DNA from: Maribacter sp.
GTDB lineage: Bacteria > Bacteroidota > Bacteroidia > Flavobacteriales > Flavobacteriaceae
DNA: 64,000 nucleotides
Direction of reading: 5' to 3'
NCBI GenBank assembly: GCA_011050675.1
Contig: DRFI01000013.1
Location: forward strand, 1-64,000
Below the pieces are notes generated by a model, which was given only the letters and a program-made list of their open reading frames with translations, did no database searches and had not been told where the DNA came from. A program made the translations under genes and the position numbers. Shown piece after piece: positions 27,348-36,799 of this stretch; within the stretch, counting starts at the first letter, position 1; each line of letters begins with the position of its first letter.

Positions 27348-28779
27348 TATTTATATCGGGGCAGTATTGCTGTTCTCAAGTGTAGTAACTGCACAAGATT
27401 CTATACCAACTGTAACGGATAATCAAGTAGAGCCAATGGAGGCTGTTGCAGAAGCGGCTCCTGTAAAAAAAGACTCTTCAATTAATTTTAAGAGAATTAA
27501 ATTAGATGGTATCGCTGCGGTAGTAGGGGATTATGTGATCTTAGATTCTGATATAGAAAAAACACTTATTGACCTTAAAAGTCAAGGAGCTTCAACTGAC
27601 GATATTACCCACTGTGGACTTTTAGGTAAGTTGATGGAAGATCGGTTGTATGCAAACCAAGCAGTTCAAGATAGTATATTGGTATCTGACGATGAGGTAA
27701 ATGCTACTGGTGATCGTCAATTACAGTCTTTAGTTCAGCAAATTGGTTCGATGGACAAAGTCTTGAAATATTATAAAAAGGAAGACGAGGCTAGTTTTAG
27801 AGAAGAGCTTTATAAAATTAATAAACTGCGTATGCTTTCTGAGCGTATGCAACAAGATATCATAAAAGAGATTGAAATTACACCTGAAGAGGTTCGTCAA
27901 TTTTTTAATAAAATCCCACAAGATGAACGCCCAGTGTTTGGTGCAGAATTAGAGATTGCACAAATTACGAAAGAGCCAGAACCATCTGAGGAGGAAAAAC
28001 AAAAAGTAATAGATAAGCTTAATCAGATAAAAGCAGATGTTGAAGATAACGACGCTAGTTTTAGTGTAAAAGCTATTTTGTATTCTCAGGATCCAGGTTC
28101 AAAATCTAAAGGTGGTTTTTATAGCATTACTAAAGAGACAGGTTTTGATAAGAAATTTAAAGATGTTGCCTTTAGTTTAAAAGAAGGTGAAGTTTCTGAG
28201 CCTTTTGAAACTGCATTTGGGTACCACATTATTTTTATTGAAAAAATTAGAGGTCAAGAATTAGATTTGAGACATATATTGGTTCAGCCAGAAATTTCTC
28301 AAAGTGTTTTGGATGCAGCCAAGGCAGAATTGGATACTATTCGTAAGAAAATCATCAATGAAGAATTTACGTTCGCACAGGCGGCATTAAATTTTTCTGA
28401 TGAAAAGGAAACAAAATTTGACGGTGGACTTTTACGTAACCCTGTAAACTTCGATTCTAAATTCGAATTAACGAAGATGGATCCTACTTTGTACAATCAG
28501 GTTCAGAACTTGAAGGATAATGAAATTACTTATCCGGTACTAGAACAAGATCAAAGAGGTGGTGCTCCAAAATATAAAATTCTAAAGATTACCAATAGGT
28601 ATGATGAGCATGTAGCTGATTTCTCGAAAGATTACACTAAAATTCAAGAATTGGCGCTAACAGAAAAGAAATACAACGCCATTAAAAAATGGATGGACAA
28701 GCATATTAAAGATACCTATATTAGTGTTAACGATGAGAACAAAGATTGTGAGTTCGCTAATAATTGGGTAAAAGAATAA
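27316..28779 (+). CDS. SurA-like peptidylprolyl isomerase
   Basis: 487 residues from the ATG at 27316 (an ATG at 27298 is also possible). Signal peptide ends VVTAQD. A SurA-type N-domain (AVVGDYVILDSDIEKTL) is followed by two parvulin domains: one with YSQDPGSKSKGGFYSI and FGYHIIFIEKI, and one with RHILVQPEIS... FSDEKETKFDGGLL. Such proteins chaperone outer-membrane proteins across the periplasm. It overlaps the lipoprotein gene upstream by about 32 bases and precedes moxR by 4. Confidence 0.9.
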   Translation: MNLKFSKTKNSIYIGAVLLFSSVVTAQDSIPTVTDNQVEPMEAVAEAAPVKKDSSINFKRIKLDGIAAVVGDYVILDSDIEKTLIDLKSQGASTDDITHCGLLGKLMEDRLYANQAVQDSILVSDDEVNATGDRQLQSLVQQIGSMDKVLKYYKKEDEASFREELYKINKLRMLSERMQQDIIKEIEITPEEVRQFFNKIPQDERPVFGAELEIAQITKEPEPSEEEKQKVIDKLNQIKADVEDNDASFSVKAILYSQDPGSKSKGGFYSITKETGFDKKFKDVAFSLKEGEVSEPFETAFGYHIIFIEKIRGQELDLRHILVQPEISQSVLDAAKAELDTIRKKIINEEFTFAQAALNFSDEKETKFDGGLLRNPVNFDSKFELTKMDPTLYNQVQNLKDNEITYPVLEQDQRGGAPKYKILKITNRYDEHVADFSKDYTKIQELALTEKKYNAIKKWMDKHIKDTYISVNDENKDCEFANNWVKE

Positions 28780-28783
28780 AAAT

Positions 28784-29737
28784 ATGTCAGACGTTGCTGC
28801 AATAGAACGCCTAGTAGTAAAACATGCTGAGCTTAAGAAAGAAATAGCCAAAATCATTGTAGGTCAAGATGAGGTTATCGAACATATTCTGCTTTCTATT
28901 TATACAGGTGGACATTCATTGCTGATTGGTGTTCCAGGCTTGGCAAAAACTTTAATGGTTAATACCATTGCACAAGCGTTAGGTCTCGATTTTAAAAGAA
29001 TACAATTTACTCCAGATTTAATGCCAAGTGATATTCTTGGTAGTGAAATATTAGATCAGAATAGAAATTTTAAATTCCTAAAAGGTCCGATATTTTCTAA
29101 TATTATTTTGGCGGATGAAATTAATAGAACTCCACCAAAAACACAGGCGGCACTATTAGAAGCCATGCAAGAGAGAGCAGTAACTATTGCTGGTCACCAA
29201 CACAAATTAGAATTACCGTATTTCGTTTTAGCAACACAAAACCCAATTGAGCAAGAAGGAACTTATCCTTTGCCAGAAGCTCAATTAGACCGTTTTATGT
29301 TTGCAATTGAATTGAAATACCCTTCAATTGCCGAAGAAATTCAAGTAGTTAAAAATACTACAGCAAATATTAAGCAGGTTGTAAATCCGCTTTTCAATGC
29401 CCAAGATATCATAGCTATTCAAGAATTGGTAAGGCGAATTCCTGTTGCCGATAATGTTGTAGAATATGCAGTTAAATTGGTAAACAGTACAAGACCTAAT
29501 TTAGATTCCGCTTCAGATTACGTAAAACAGTATTTAGATTGGGGAGCAGGACCAAGAGCCTCTCAAAACCTAATTTTAGGTGCTAAGGCCAATGCCGCTA
29601 TACACGGTAAATTTTCCCCAGATATTGAAGATGTACATGCTGTTGTAAAAGGTATTCTTCGTCATCGTATTATTAAAAACTACAAGGCAGAAGCAGAAGG
29701 CATCAGTGAAGAGGATATCATTGATAAACTGCTTTAA
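28784..29737 (+). CDS. MoxR-family AAA+ ATPase
   Basis: 317 residues: Walker A GVPGLAKT near 42, Walker B IILADEINRTPPKTQAALLEAMQE, sensor 1 VLATQNPIEQEGTYPLPEAQLDRF and a C-terminal lid domain. MoxR ATPases act as chaperones for assembly of metal or VWA-domain complexes; here the usual DUF58/VWA partners are not next to it. It is the last gene of the chaperone operon. Confidence 0.93.
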   Translation: MSDVAAIERLVVKHAELKKEIAKIIVGQDEVIEHILLSIYTGGHSLLIGVPGLAKTLMVNTIAQALGLDFKRIQFTPDLMPSDILGSEILDQNRNFKFLKGPIFSNIILADEINRTPPKTQAALLEAMQERAVTIAGHQHKLELPYFVLATQNPIEQEGTYPLPEAQLDRFMFAIELKYPSIAEEIQVVKNTTANIKQVVNPLFNAQDIIAIQELVRRIPVADNVVEYAVKLVNSTRPNLDSASDYVKQYLDWGAGPRASQNLILGAKANAAIHGKFSPDIEDVHAVVKGILRHRIIKNYKAEAEGISEEDIIDKLL

Positions 29738-29923
29738 TTTTCACTTCTTTTTTTTAGTTTTTTAATAGCAAATTGTGATAATAGTCGCTTTCTGCCATGT
29801 CCTGTTGTATCTACTAATTGGTCTTATTTGATAAAAAGGGATTAATCATACTTATTTAATTTTAATTGCGTTATAGATTTTCTTAAATTTACAGAATTGC
29901 GCTAACTTAAAATTAGATAAAGA

Positions 29924-32197
29924 ATGGCATTTGATATTGATATGATTAAAGGAGTTTACGCCAATATGGCTAAACGTGTTGACGAGGCTAGGAATATTGT
30001 AGGGAAACCACTTACCCTTTCTGAGAAAATTTTGTATTCACACCTTTGGGATGGAACACCATCTAAAGCATTTACAAGAGGAAAAGATTACGTTGATTTT
30101 GCTCCGGATCGTATTGCTTGTCAAGATGCTACTGCTCAAATGGCTTTATTACAGTTTATGCAAGCTGGTAAGCCAAAAGTAGCAGTGCCAACTACAGTAC
30201 ATTGTGATCACTTGATCCAAGCTAAGAATGGTGCTACTGCCGATTTGAAATCTGCGAACACTACAAGTGCTGAAGTTTTTGATTTCTTGGAATCTGTTTC
30301 TAATAAATACGGAATCGGTTTTTGGAAGCCAGGTGCAGGTATTATTCACCAAGTAGTATTGGAGAATTATGCATTCCCAGGTGGAATGATGATAGGTACT
30401 GATTCACACACTGTAAACGCAGGTGGTTTAGGTATGGTAGCTATTGGTGTTGGTGGTGCAGATGCTGTTGATGTTATGGCTGGTATGGCTTGGGAGTTAA
30501 AATTCCCTAAATTAATAGGTGTTAAGTTAACAGGAACTATTTCTGGATGGACTGCACCAAAAGATGTTATATTAAAAGTTGCCGAGATTCTTACGGTAAA
30601 AGGTGGAACAGGAGCAATCGTTGAATATTTTGGTTCAGGTGCTAAATCTTTATCATGTACTGGTAAAGGAACCATCTGTAACATGGGTGCTGAAATAGGA
30701 GCTACCACTTCTACTTTTGGGTATGACGATTCTATGGAGCGTTACTTAAGAGCTACGGATAGAGCTGATATTGCAGATGCTGCAAATGAGGTAAGAGAGC
30801 ATTTAACTGCAGATGCAGAGGTGTACGCTAATCCAGAACAATATTTTGATGAGGTAATAGAAATTAACTTATCTGATTTAACTCCATTATTAAATGGTCC
30901 TTTCACTCCAGATTTATCTACTAAAGTTGGTAGTGATATGACAGAAAAAGCTACTTCTCATGAATGGCCTTTAGCTGTTGAATGGGGCTTGATTGGTTCT
31001 TGTACAAACTCTTCTTACGAAGATTTGTCTAGAGCTTCTTCTATTGCACAACAAGCTATTGATAAAGGAATTAAAATGAAAGCGGAATTAGGAATTAATC
31101 CTGGTTCTGAACAAGTACGTTATACTGCAGCTCGTGATGGTATTCTTGGAATATTCGAGAAATTAGATGCTAAGATATTTACTAACGCATGTGGACCATG
31201 TATTGGTCAATGGGCACGTTATAGTGATCCAAAAAATGCACCAAAGAACAGTATAGTTCACTCTTTCAACAGAAACTTTGCTAAGCGTGCGGATGGTAAC
31301 CCAAATACACATGCTTTCGTTGCTTCACCAGAAATTACAGCTGCAATAGCTATTGCTGGTAGATTAGATTTTAACCCGATGACGGATAAACTAATCAATG
31401 AAAAGGGAGAAGAAGTTATGTTCGAGGAGCCAACAGGATGGGAATTGCCTCCTAAAGGTTTTGAAGTAGAAGATGCAGGTTATCTTGCTCCAGATGCTGA
31501 TGGTACTGGTGTAGAGGTGAAAGTAGCTACAGATTCTGAAAGATTACAATTATTAGAACCATTTACTCCCATAAAAGACGAAAGTTTAACGGGTGCTAAA
31601 TTGTTAATTAAGGCATTTGGTAAATGTACTACGGATCATATTTCTATGGCAGGACCATGGTTACGTTTCCGTGGACATTTAGATAATATTTCAAATAACT
31701 GTTTAATTGGTGCTGTAAATGCATTTGGTCAGAAGACCAATTTGGTTAAAAACCAATTAACAGGAGAATTTGGTGGTGTTCCAGATACTGCACGTGCTTA
31801 TAAAGCAGCAGGTGTAAGAAGTATCGTAATCGGTGATCATAACTATGGAGAAGGTTCTTCAAGAGAACATGCTGCAATGGAGCCTCGTCATTTAGGTGTA
31901 GCTGCTGTAATCGTTAAATCATTTGCACGTATTCACGAAACTAACCTTAAGAAACAAGGTATGTTAGGTTTGACTTTCTCAAATGAAAGTGATTATGATC
32001 TTATACAAGAAGACGATACATTTAACTTTACTGATATTGCAGAATTTGCACCAGATAAGCAATTAACTATTGAGGTTGTTCATGCAGATGGTAGTAAAGA
32101 TGTAATTAAAGTAAACCATACTTATAATGCTGCCCAAATTGGATGGTATAGAGAAGGTTCTGCTTTAAATGTTATTAAGAGAGAAAACGCTTCTTAA
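29924..32197 (+). CDS. Aconitate hydratase, mitochondrial type
   Basis: 757 residues, the length of mitochondrial-type aconitase rather than the roughly 890 of AcnA. Iron-sulfur ligands lie in [11 protein letters not shown] and [10 protein letters not shown]. Other family motifs include [13 protein letters not shown] and [15 protein letters not shown]. It interconverts citrate and isocitrate in the TCA cycle. It has its own 186-bp upstream region and a strong terminator at 32221. Confidence 0.97.
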   Translation: MAFDIDMIKGVYANMAKRVDEARNIVGKPLTLSEKILYSHLWDGTPSKAFTRGKDYVDFAPDRIACQDATAQMALLQFMQAGKPKVAVPTTVHCDHLIQAKNGATADLKSANTTSAEVFDFLESVSNKYGIGFWKPGAGIIHQVVLENYAFPGGMMIGTDSHTVNAGGLGMVAIGVGGADAVDVMAGMAWELKFPKLIGVKLTGTISGWTAPKDVILKVAEILTVKGGTGAIVEYFGSGAKSLSCTGKGTICNMGAEIGATTSTFGYDDSMERYLRATDRADIADAANEVREHLTADAEVYANPEQYFDEVIEINLSDLTPLLNGPFTPDLSTKVGSDMTEKATSHEWPLAVEWGLIGSCTNSSYEDLSRASSIAQQAIDKGIKMKAELGINPGSEQVRYTAARDGILGIFEKLDAKIFTNACGPCIGQWARYSDPKNAPKNSIVHSFNRNFAKRADGNPNTHAFVASPEITAAIAIAGRLDFNPMTDKLINEKGEEVMFEEPTGWELPPKGFEVEDAGYLAPDADGTGVEVKVATDSERLQLLEPFTPIKDESLTGAKLLIKAFGKCTTDHISMAGPWLRFRGHLDNISNNCLIGAVNAFGQKTNLVKNQLTGEFGGVPDTARAYKAAGVRSIVIGDHNYGEGSSREHAAMEPRHLGVAAVIVKSFARIHETNLKKQGMLGLTFSNESDYDLIQEDDTFNFTDIAEFAPDKQLTIEVVHADGSKDVIKVNHTYNAAQIGWYREGSALNVIKRENAS

Positions 32198-32220
32198 TTC
32201 AATAAATAAAAATTAGTGAG

Positions 32221-32251
32221 AAAAACTCCTGATATTATTCAGGAGTTTTTT
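32221..32251 (+). terminator. Terminator after aconitase
   Basis: Perfect 12-bp stem AAAAACTCCTGA / TCAGGAGTTTTT with a 6-base loop and T-run, 24 bases after the aconitase stop. An upstream GTG at 32216, which would extend the next gene, lies before this hairpin and is therefore rejected as its start. Confidence 0.9.
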
Positions 32252-32275
32252 AGTTTTGAACCCTATCTGACTTTT

Positions 32276-32830
32276 ATGAAGAGACAAACAGTTTTTACCT
32301 TATTGATTATTGCTTTTGTACTTTCTTTTTTTGTTACTCCATTGGGTGATTACAGCAAAATTATACTCAATAGGGTTTTTGCAACATCTCCGACTATTAT
32401 TAAGACAGAAAAAAGAGGAAAGATTGCAGACTATGATTGGAAGCTGAAAGATGAAAATTGGAAATACATCAATTTTGAAGAAGCAAAAGGTAAGGTAACC
32501 TTCATTACTTTTTGGACTACATGGCATATGCCTTCTCAGGCACAGTTAAAAGACGTTCAGTATCTTTTTGATACCTACGGGGATAAGATTAAGTTCTATG
32601 TTATTACTAACGAAGAAAGAGCTCCTGTAGAGCTTTTTATGAATGAACAGGGGTATACTTTTCCAGTTACTTATCAAATTATCGGAGAGCCGAGCCCAAT
32701 TTCATTACTAAAACCACCAGGATCATATTTAATAGATAAAGATGGTTCAATCATAATACACCAAAATGCTATAGCAGATTGGGACAATGAGAAAATTAAT
32801 AATCTATTAAACGGATTGATTTCTAAGTAA
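32276..32830 (+). CDS. TlpA-fold membrane-anchored thioredoxin-like protein lacking CxxC
   Basis: 184 residues from the ATG at 32276. One N-terminal anchor helix (VFTLLIIAFVLSFFV) and a periplasmic thioredoxin-like TlpA fold: strand VTFITFWTTW, active-site loop W83-H84-M85-P86-S87, and the cis-Pro loop PPGSYLIDKDG near 154. Active TlpA/ResA proteins have WCxxC here; both cysteines are replaced (His84, Ser87), so no disulfide exchange can occur. A chaperone or binding role is possible. Function unknown. Confidence 0.82.
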   Translation: MKRQTVFTLLIIAFVLSFFVTPLGDYSKIILNRVFATSPTIIKTEKRGKIADYDWKLKDENWKYINFEEAKGKVTFITFWTTWHMPSQAQLKDVQYLFDTYGDKIKFYVITNEERAPVELFMNEQGYTFPVTYQIIGEPSPISLLKPPGSYLIDKDGSIIIHQNAIADWDNEKINNLLNGLISK

Positions 32831-32857
32831 ACGGCTTAAATAAAACCGAATAGTTTA

Positions 32858-33304
32858 TTATTTTTTAAAGTATTTAAACGGAACGAAAAGCATTCCAAAA
32901 CATTCTCCTTCTCCTTTACCCAAGTGCTTATGATGCATTTTATGAGCTCTTCTAACACCTCTACTATACCAGTTATTTGCATTCCTGAATAGTTTAAAAC
33001 GTTGGTGAATAAAAATGTCGTGTACTAAGAAATAAGCGATACCATAGGCTAAAATTCCAAAGCCTAAAGGATAGCCATACCAAAAACCTGTAGTACCCGA
33101 ATAAAATAAGGACATGCTTACAATAGCATAGAAAATAAAGAATAAATCGTTTCTTTCAAACCAAGAATTATGGTCTTTTTTATGGTGATCTCTATGAAGA
33201 CTCCACAAAAAACCATGCATTACATATTTATGCGTAAACCACGCCATGAATTCCATGAACAAAAAAGTTCCTAGAAAAATCAATATTCCAATAACTATAT
33301 CCAT
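32858..33304 (-). CDS. crtZ: Beta-carotene hydroxylase (sterol desaturase superfamily)
   Basis: 148 residues with four hydrophobic segments and the histidine clusters of CrtZ diiron hydroxylases: HKYVMH, HRDHHKKDH, HDIFIHQRF and HKMHHKH. It hydroxylates beta-ionone rings, giving zeaxanthin from beta-carotene. Its start overlaps the stop of crtB by one base, in a crtI-crtB-crtZ order. No lycopene cyclase gene is in the window. Confidence 0.93.
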   Translation of the reverse strand: MDIVIGILIFLGTFLFMEFMAWFTHKYVMHGFLWSLHRDHHKKDHNSWFERNDLFFIFYAIVSMSLFYSGTTGFWYGYPLGFGILAYGIAYFLVHDIFIHQRFKLFRNANNWYSRGVRRAHKMHHKHLGKGEGECFGMLFVPFKYFKK

Positions 33305-34143
33305 TATACTAAGTTCATTTTAAATTTAACGTAAGAACGAGCTAGTAGCCCAAATTTCTGATAATTAGGTACTCTTATTCGTGCATTTTTAATTTCTAAA
33401 GATGGTGTGCTCTGTAGTTTATTTAATAATTTATAATAATATTTATAAGCTGTATAAACTCCAAACTTGGCTTCGGTTGGTAAGCCGATAATGCCTTCAT
33501 ACCCTTTTTTAAAATCAGATTTTATTTCATCAACTATTCGTTTTTTTGAATTCTCGTCAAGCTCTTTTAAATTGGTATTCGGAAAATAAGATCTATTCAA
33601 TTCTTCAAAATCTGCTTTTACATCTCTTAAGAAATTTACTTTTTGAAATGCAGAGCCAAGTGCCATTGCAGATTCCTTCAATTTATCATAAGCTTCAATA
33701 TCACCTTTTACAAAGACTTGAAGACACATTAAACCAACTACATCAGCAGAACCATAGATGTATTCTTTGTATTCTGCATCTGTACGGTAAATATTCTTTA
33801 CCAGATCCATGCGCATGCTTTTCATAAAAGAATCAACCAAATGCTTAGGTATGTTGAATGTATGATAGGTGTGTTGAAATGAGTTTAAAATTGGATTTAA
33901 ACTAATTTTATCACGAAGGGATGCTTCTAATTCTTGCTCGAATTTATTAAAGAGTAATTCCTTGTCATAGTCATGAAACGTATCTACGATTTCATCGGCA
34001 AAACGAACAAATCCGTAAATATTATAAATATGACCGCGTATAGATGAATGTAGCATTTTAGTAGCTAACGCAAAAGATGTACTATATCTTTTGGTTACAA
34101 TTTTACTACATTGGTACGAGACTTGATCAAAAGTATCTTTCAT
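33304..34143 (-). CDS. crtB: Phytoene synthase
   Basis: 279 residues of the squalene/phytoene synthase family with two aspartate-rich motifs: DEIVDTFHDYD (about 51) and DVKADFEELNRSYFP (about 176). It condenses two geranylgeranyl diphosphates to phytoene, the first committed carotenoid step. Encoded 7 bases after crtI. Confidence 0.94.
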   Translation of the reverse strand: MKDTFDQVSYQCSKIVTKRYSTSFALATKMLHSSIRGHIYNIYGFVRFADEIVDTFHDYDKELLFNKFEQELEASLRDKISLNPILNSFQHTYHTFNIPKHLVDSFMKSMRMDLVKNIYRTDAEYKEYIYGSADVVGLMCLQVFVKGDIEAYDKLKESAMALGSAFQKVNFLRDVKADFEELNRSYFPNTNLKELDENSKKRIVDEIKSDFKKGYEGIIGLPTEAKFGVYTAYKYYYKLLNKLQSTPSLEIKNARIRVPNYQKFGLLARSYVKFKMNLV

Positions 34144-34150
34144 AGGTTAA

Positions 34151-35608
34151 CTAATTATCTTTTATAATTAATTCTGACACTAATTTCCCAGAAATCAGTG
34201 CGGGTGGCACTCCTGGGCCAGGTACAGTCAGTTGTCCTGTAAAATATAAATCAACTACTTTTTTACTTCTTAAATTTGGTCTCAAAAACGCAGTCTGGGT
34301 TAAAGTGTTGGCCATGCCATAAGCATTCCCCTTATATGAATTATATCTCTCTACAAAATCGTTAACACAGAATGTTTCTTTGAATATAATATTATTTCTA
34401 ATGTCTTGCTTTGTTCTTTTTTCAAAACGGTCAATAATTATATCAAAATATTGATTTCTTAAAGCCTCTGTATCCTCAAGAGCTGTAGCAATAGGCACTA
34501 GAAAAAAGGCTGTTTCACAACCCATAGGTGCCATACTTTCATCTGTTATAGATGGAAAATTAGCATAGAATAATGGATTTGTAGGCCATTTAGGATCATC
34601 ATAAATTTCTTGTGCATGTAATTCGAAATCTGTGTCAAAAAACAAATTGTGATGTTCTACATTTTTTAATTTGATATCAAATCCAATATAAAACAGAAGA
34701 GATGATGGAGCAAATACCTTTTTATTCCAATAATTCTTGCTATACTGTTGGTACTTTTCTTCTAATAAGCTTTCTGAGTGTTGATAATCGGCTCCGCTTA
34801 AAACTACATCGGCTGTATGAATTTCACCGTTACAAGAAACACCTGTAGCCTTACCATCGACAACTAATATATGCTCTACGGGTGAATTTGTATGTATGGT
34901 AACGCCAAGCTCTTTAGCAAGACTTTCCATTGCTTTAATAACTTCATACATACCACCTTTGGGATGCCATGTGCCTAAACCAAAATCGGCAAAGTTCATA
35001 AAATTATAGAACGACGGAGTTTTACTTGGTTTTGCGCCAAGAAATAATACCGGAAATTCTAATGTAGATACCAACTTTGGATTTTTAAAAGACTTACGTA
35101 CTTGCGAGCTAATGGTTTTAAAAAACTGATCAACTTTTAAAATAGTTTCTTTGGTTACCAATTCTAAGGGAGAGAGCCCTGGTCTTAGAACTACCTTATT
35201 AATTGCAATGTCATAATTTTCTTGCGCCTTATCAATGAATTTTTTTAACGCTTTTGAACTACCTGGTTCTATTCTTTCAAATTCTTTACAGATTTTATCC
35301 ATACTATCACCAATGGTGATTACATCATCTGAAAAGAAAATTTTGTAGGCAGGACTTAATTTGTCTAATTGATAATAGTCTGAAGTTTGTTTATTGAAAT
35401 CTGCAAAAAATTTATCAAAAATATCTGGCATCCAATACCAACTTGGACCCATGTCAAAAGTGAATCCATCTTTAATAAATTGAGAGGCACGACCACCGAC
35501 AGATTCGTTTTTCTCAAAAATAGAAACATTCCAGCCGTCCTTTGCCAAGTAACATGCTGCTGATAATGACGAGAAACCAGAACCTATTACAATGCAATTT
35601 TTCTTCAT
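34151..35608 (-). CDS. crtI: Phytoene desaturase
   Basis: 485 residues. The N-terminal FAD motif GSGFSSLSAACYLAKDG and NESVGGRA, and the C-terminal YFTGQLTVPGPGVPPALISG signature identify CrtI-type desaturases, which convert phytoene to lycopene. Length is typical. Encoded 14 bases after the CarH-like gene, between it and crtB. Confidence 0.95.
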   Translation of the reverse strand: MKKNCIVIGSGFSSLSAACYLAKDGWNVSIFEKNESVGGRASQFIKDGFTFDMGPSWYWMPDIFDKFFADFNKQTSDYYQLDKLSPAYKIFFSDDVITIGDSMDKICKEFERIEPGSSKALKKFIDKAQENYDIAINKVVLRPGLSPLELVTKETILKVDQFFKTISSQVRKSFKNPKLVSTLEFPVLFLGAKPSKTPSFYNFMNFADFGLGTWHPKGGMYEVIKAMESLAKELGVTIHTNSPVEHILVVDGKATGVSCNGEIHTADVVLSGADYQHSESLLEEKYQQYSKNYWNKKVFAPSSLLFYIGFDIKLKNVEHHNLFFDTDFELHAQEIYDDPKWPTNPLFYANFPSITDESMAPMGCETAFFLVPIATALEDTEALRNQYFDIIIDRFEKRTKQDIRNNIIFKETFCVNDFVERYNSYKGNAYGMANTLTQTAFLRPNLRSKKVVDLYFTGQLTVPGPGVPPALISGKLVSELIIKDN

Positions 35609-35622
35609 GTATTTCTGTGAGA

Positions 35623-36522
35623 TTATAAATTGTTTACCAAACTATCAATAGATGTGAATGTTCTACAAAATTTTGGTTTAGTAGCTTCGTCAATAAAATT
35701 TGTTTGTCGTCCTAAAAGCCAAATATTAGGGTTGTTGTAGTTAGCTACTATAGCCTTAAATTCTTCGAGATACTTATTTACCCTGTCTTTTTCAGGAAAA
35801 ACGGTAAAATATGATACAAAGTAGATGTCATCAAAATACTTTAATACATCTTCAAGATTTTCCATAGGTATGGTTGGTCCTAGGTAAATACATTTATATC
35901 CTTTAAGAATGATTTCATAATTGATATACAATAGACCAATATCATGAATTTCATTTTCTGGCAAGAAAGCGACAAACACTTTATTCTTTTTAGTAGGTTC
36001 TAAATGTTGAAGCTTTTCTGTGTTTATTAGAATTTTCTGTTTTATTAGGCTACTCATAAAATGCTCGTGAGCAGGACTAATAGTATCTGTTTGCCATAAA
36101 AGACCAAGTTCGTTTAATAAAGGAACAAATGTTTCTTTGAAAATTTCCCTAAAAGAGCTTTCACTTAATAAAGCATTGTAAGTATTAAAAAACATGGTCT
36201 GGTCAAAATTGACCATTGCAAGTTTAAACGCATTTATAGCTTGACTCTTGTGACTGTGTTTTGCTACAATTTCACGAACTACGTAAGGAATATCCTTATC
36301 AGATATCTTAGCGATTTTTGAGATTTTGTGCCCGTTATTGTACAATAATGTAACGTTAAGTAACTTTTGAAGGCTAGAAAGGCTATAAGTTCTAATGTTA
36401 GTGTCTGTACGCTCAGGTGATAAAAGATTATATCTTTTTTCCCAAATTCTAATGGTGTGTGCCTTAATACCAGAGAGGTTTTCTAAATCTCTAATACTAA
36501 ACTGCTTTTTTACATTGTTCAT
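35623..36522 (-). CDS. MerR-type B12-dependent photoreceptor regulator, CarH/LitR-like
   Basis: 299 residues from the ATG at 36522 (MNNVKKQFSIRDL); a frame start at 36546 lies inside the -7 box. Residues 7-75 are a MerR helix-turn-helix (IRIWEKRYNLLSPERTDTNIRTYS). The middle has the light-sensing helical bundle with W143-x9-E153-H154, the same W-x9-EH spacing as in Thermus CarH. The C-terminal cobalamin domain has E191-I-H193-D-I-G, the ExHxxG motif supplying the lower His ligand. In CarH, dark-state AdoB12 tetramers repress and light releases DNA. It heads crtI-crtB-crtZ in the same direction, so light-regulated carotenoid synthesis is likely. Confidence 0.9.
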   Translation of the reverse strand: MNNVKKQFSIRDLENLSGIKAHTIRIWEKRYNLLSPERTDTNIRTYSLSSLQKLLNVTLLYNNGHKISKIAKISDKDIPYVVREIVAKHSHKSQAINAFKLAMVNFDQTMFFNTYNALLSESSFREIFKETFVPLLNELGLLWQTDTISPAHEHFMSSLIKQKILINTEKLQHLEPTKKNKVFVAFLPENEIHDIGLLYINYEIILKGYKCIYLGPTIPMENLEDVLKYFDDIYFVSYFTVFPEKDRVNKYLEEFKAIVANYNNPNIWLLGRQTNFIDEATKPKFCRTFTSIDSLVNNL

Positions 36523-36543
36523 GATTTCTGAAAAAGGATTAAA

Positions 36544-36551
36544 CAAATCTA
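36544..36551 (-). promoter_or_regulatory. -7 box for the carH-crt operon
   Basis: Minus-strand TAGATTTG matches TAnnTTTG, 22 bases before the ATG at 36522. It overlaps the longer frame start at 36546 and thus selects the downstream start. Confidence 0.55.
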
Positions 36552-36596
36552 CAATTTATTGAAATGCTTATCACTACCAGAAAGTTAAAATTATCA

Positions 36597-36631
36597 AAAT
36601 AAAAAAAGGTTAGATTTCGATCTAACCTTTT
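36597..36631 (-). terminator. Terminator of tRNA-Leu
   Basis: Stem AAAAGGTTAGAT / ATCTAACCTTTT with a four-base loop (CGAA on the minus strand) and a T-rich tract, directly after the tRNA 3' end. Confidence 0.85.
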
Positions 36632-36632
36632 G

Positions 36633-36716
36633 TGCCCACGACTAGATTCGAACTAGCACGTCCTTACGAACACTACCCCCTCAAGGTAGCATGTCTACCA
36701 ATTTCACCACGTGGGC
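36633..36716 (-). tRNA. tRNA-Leu(GAG)
   Basis: An 84-nt class II tRNA. The acceptor arms GCCCACG / CGTGGGC pair fully, followed by discriminator A. The anticodon stem CTACC/GGTAG closes a loop TTGAGGG, giving anticodon GAG. The T-arm carries GTTCGAATC, and the long variable arm fits Leu. CCA is not encoded and must be added. It is flanked by its own terminator and lies between carH and the AraC gene. Confidence 0.93.
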
Positions 36717-36799
36717 TAATACGAAGTATATTGGACCGCAAATATAGAAACCTATTATGCAATTTAAAATTTATTGATGATAATATATGTGTCAACTTT

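Noticed and set aside
26295-29805. CATGTCCTGTT present near 26299 and 29796
   Set aside because: Only an 11-base match, different distance to the next genes and no second element, so it is likely chance.
32216-32275. Longer start (GTG) for the TlpA-fold protein
   Set aside because: The added codons span the aconitase terminator hairpin; the ATG at 32276 gives a normal anchor helix at the N-terminus.
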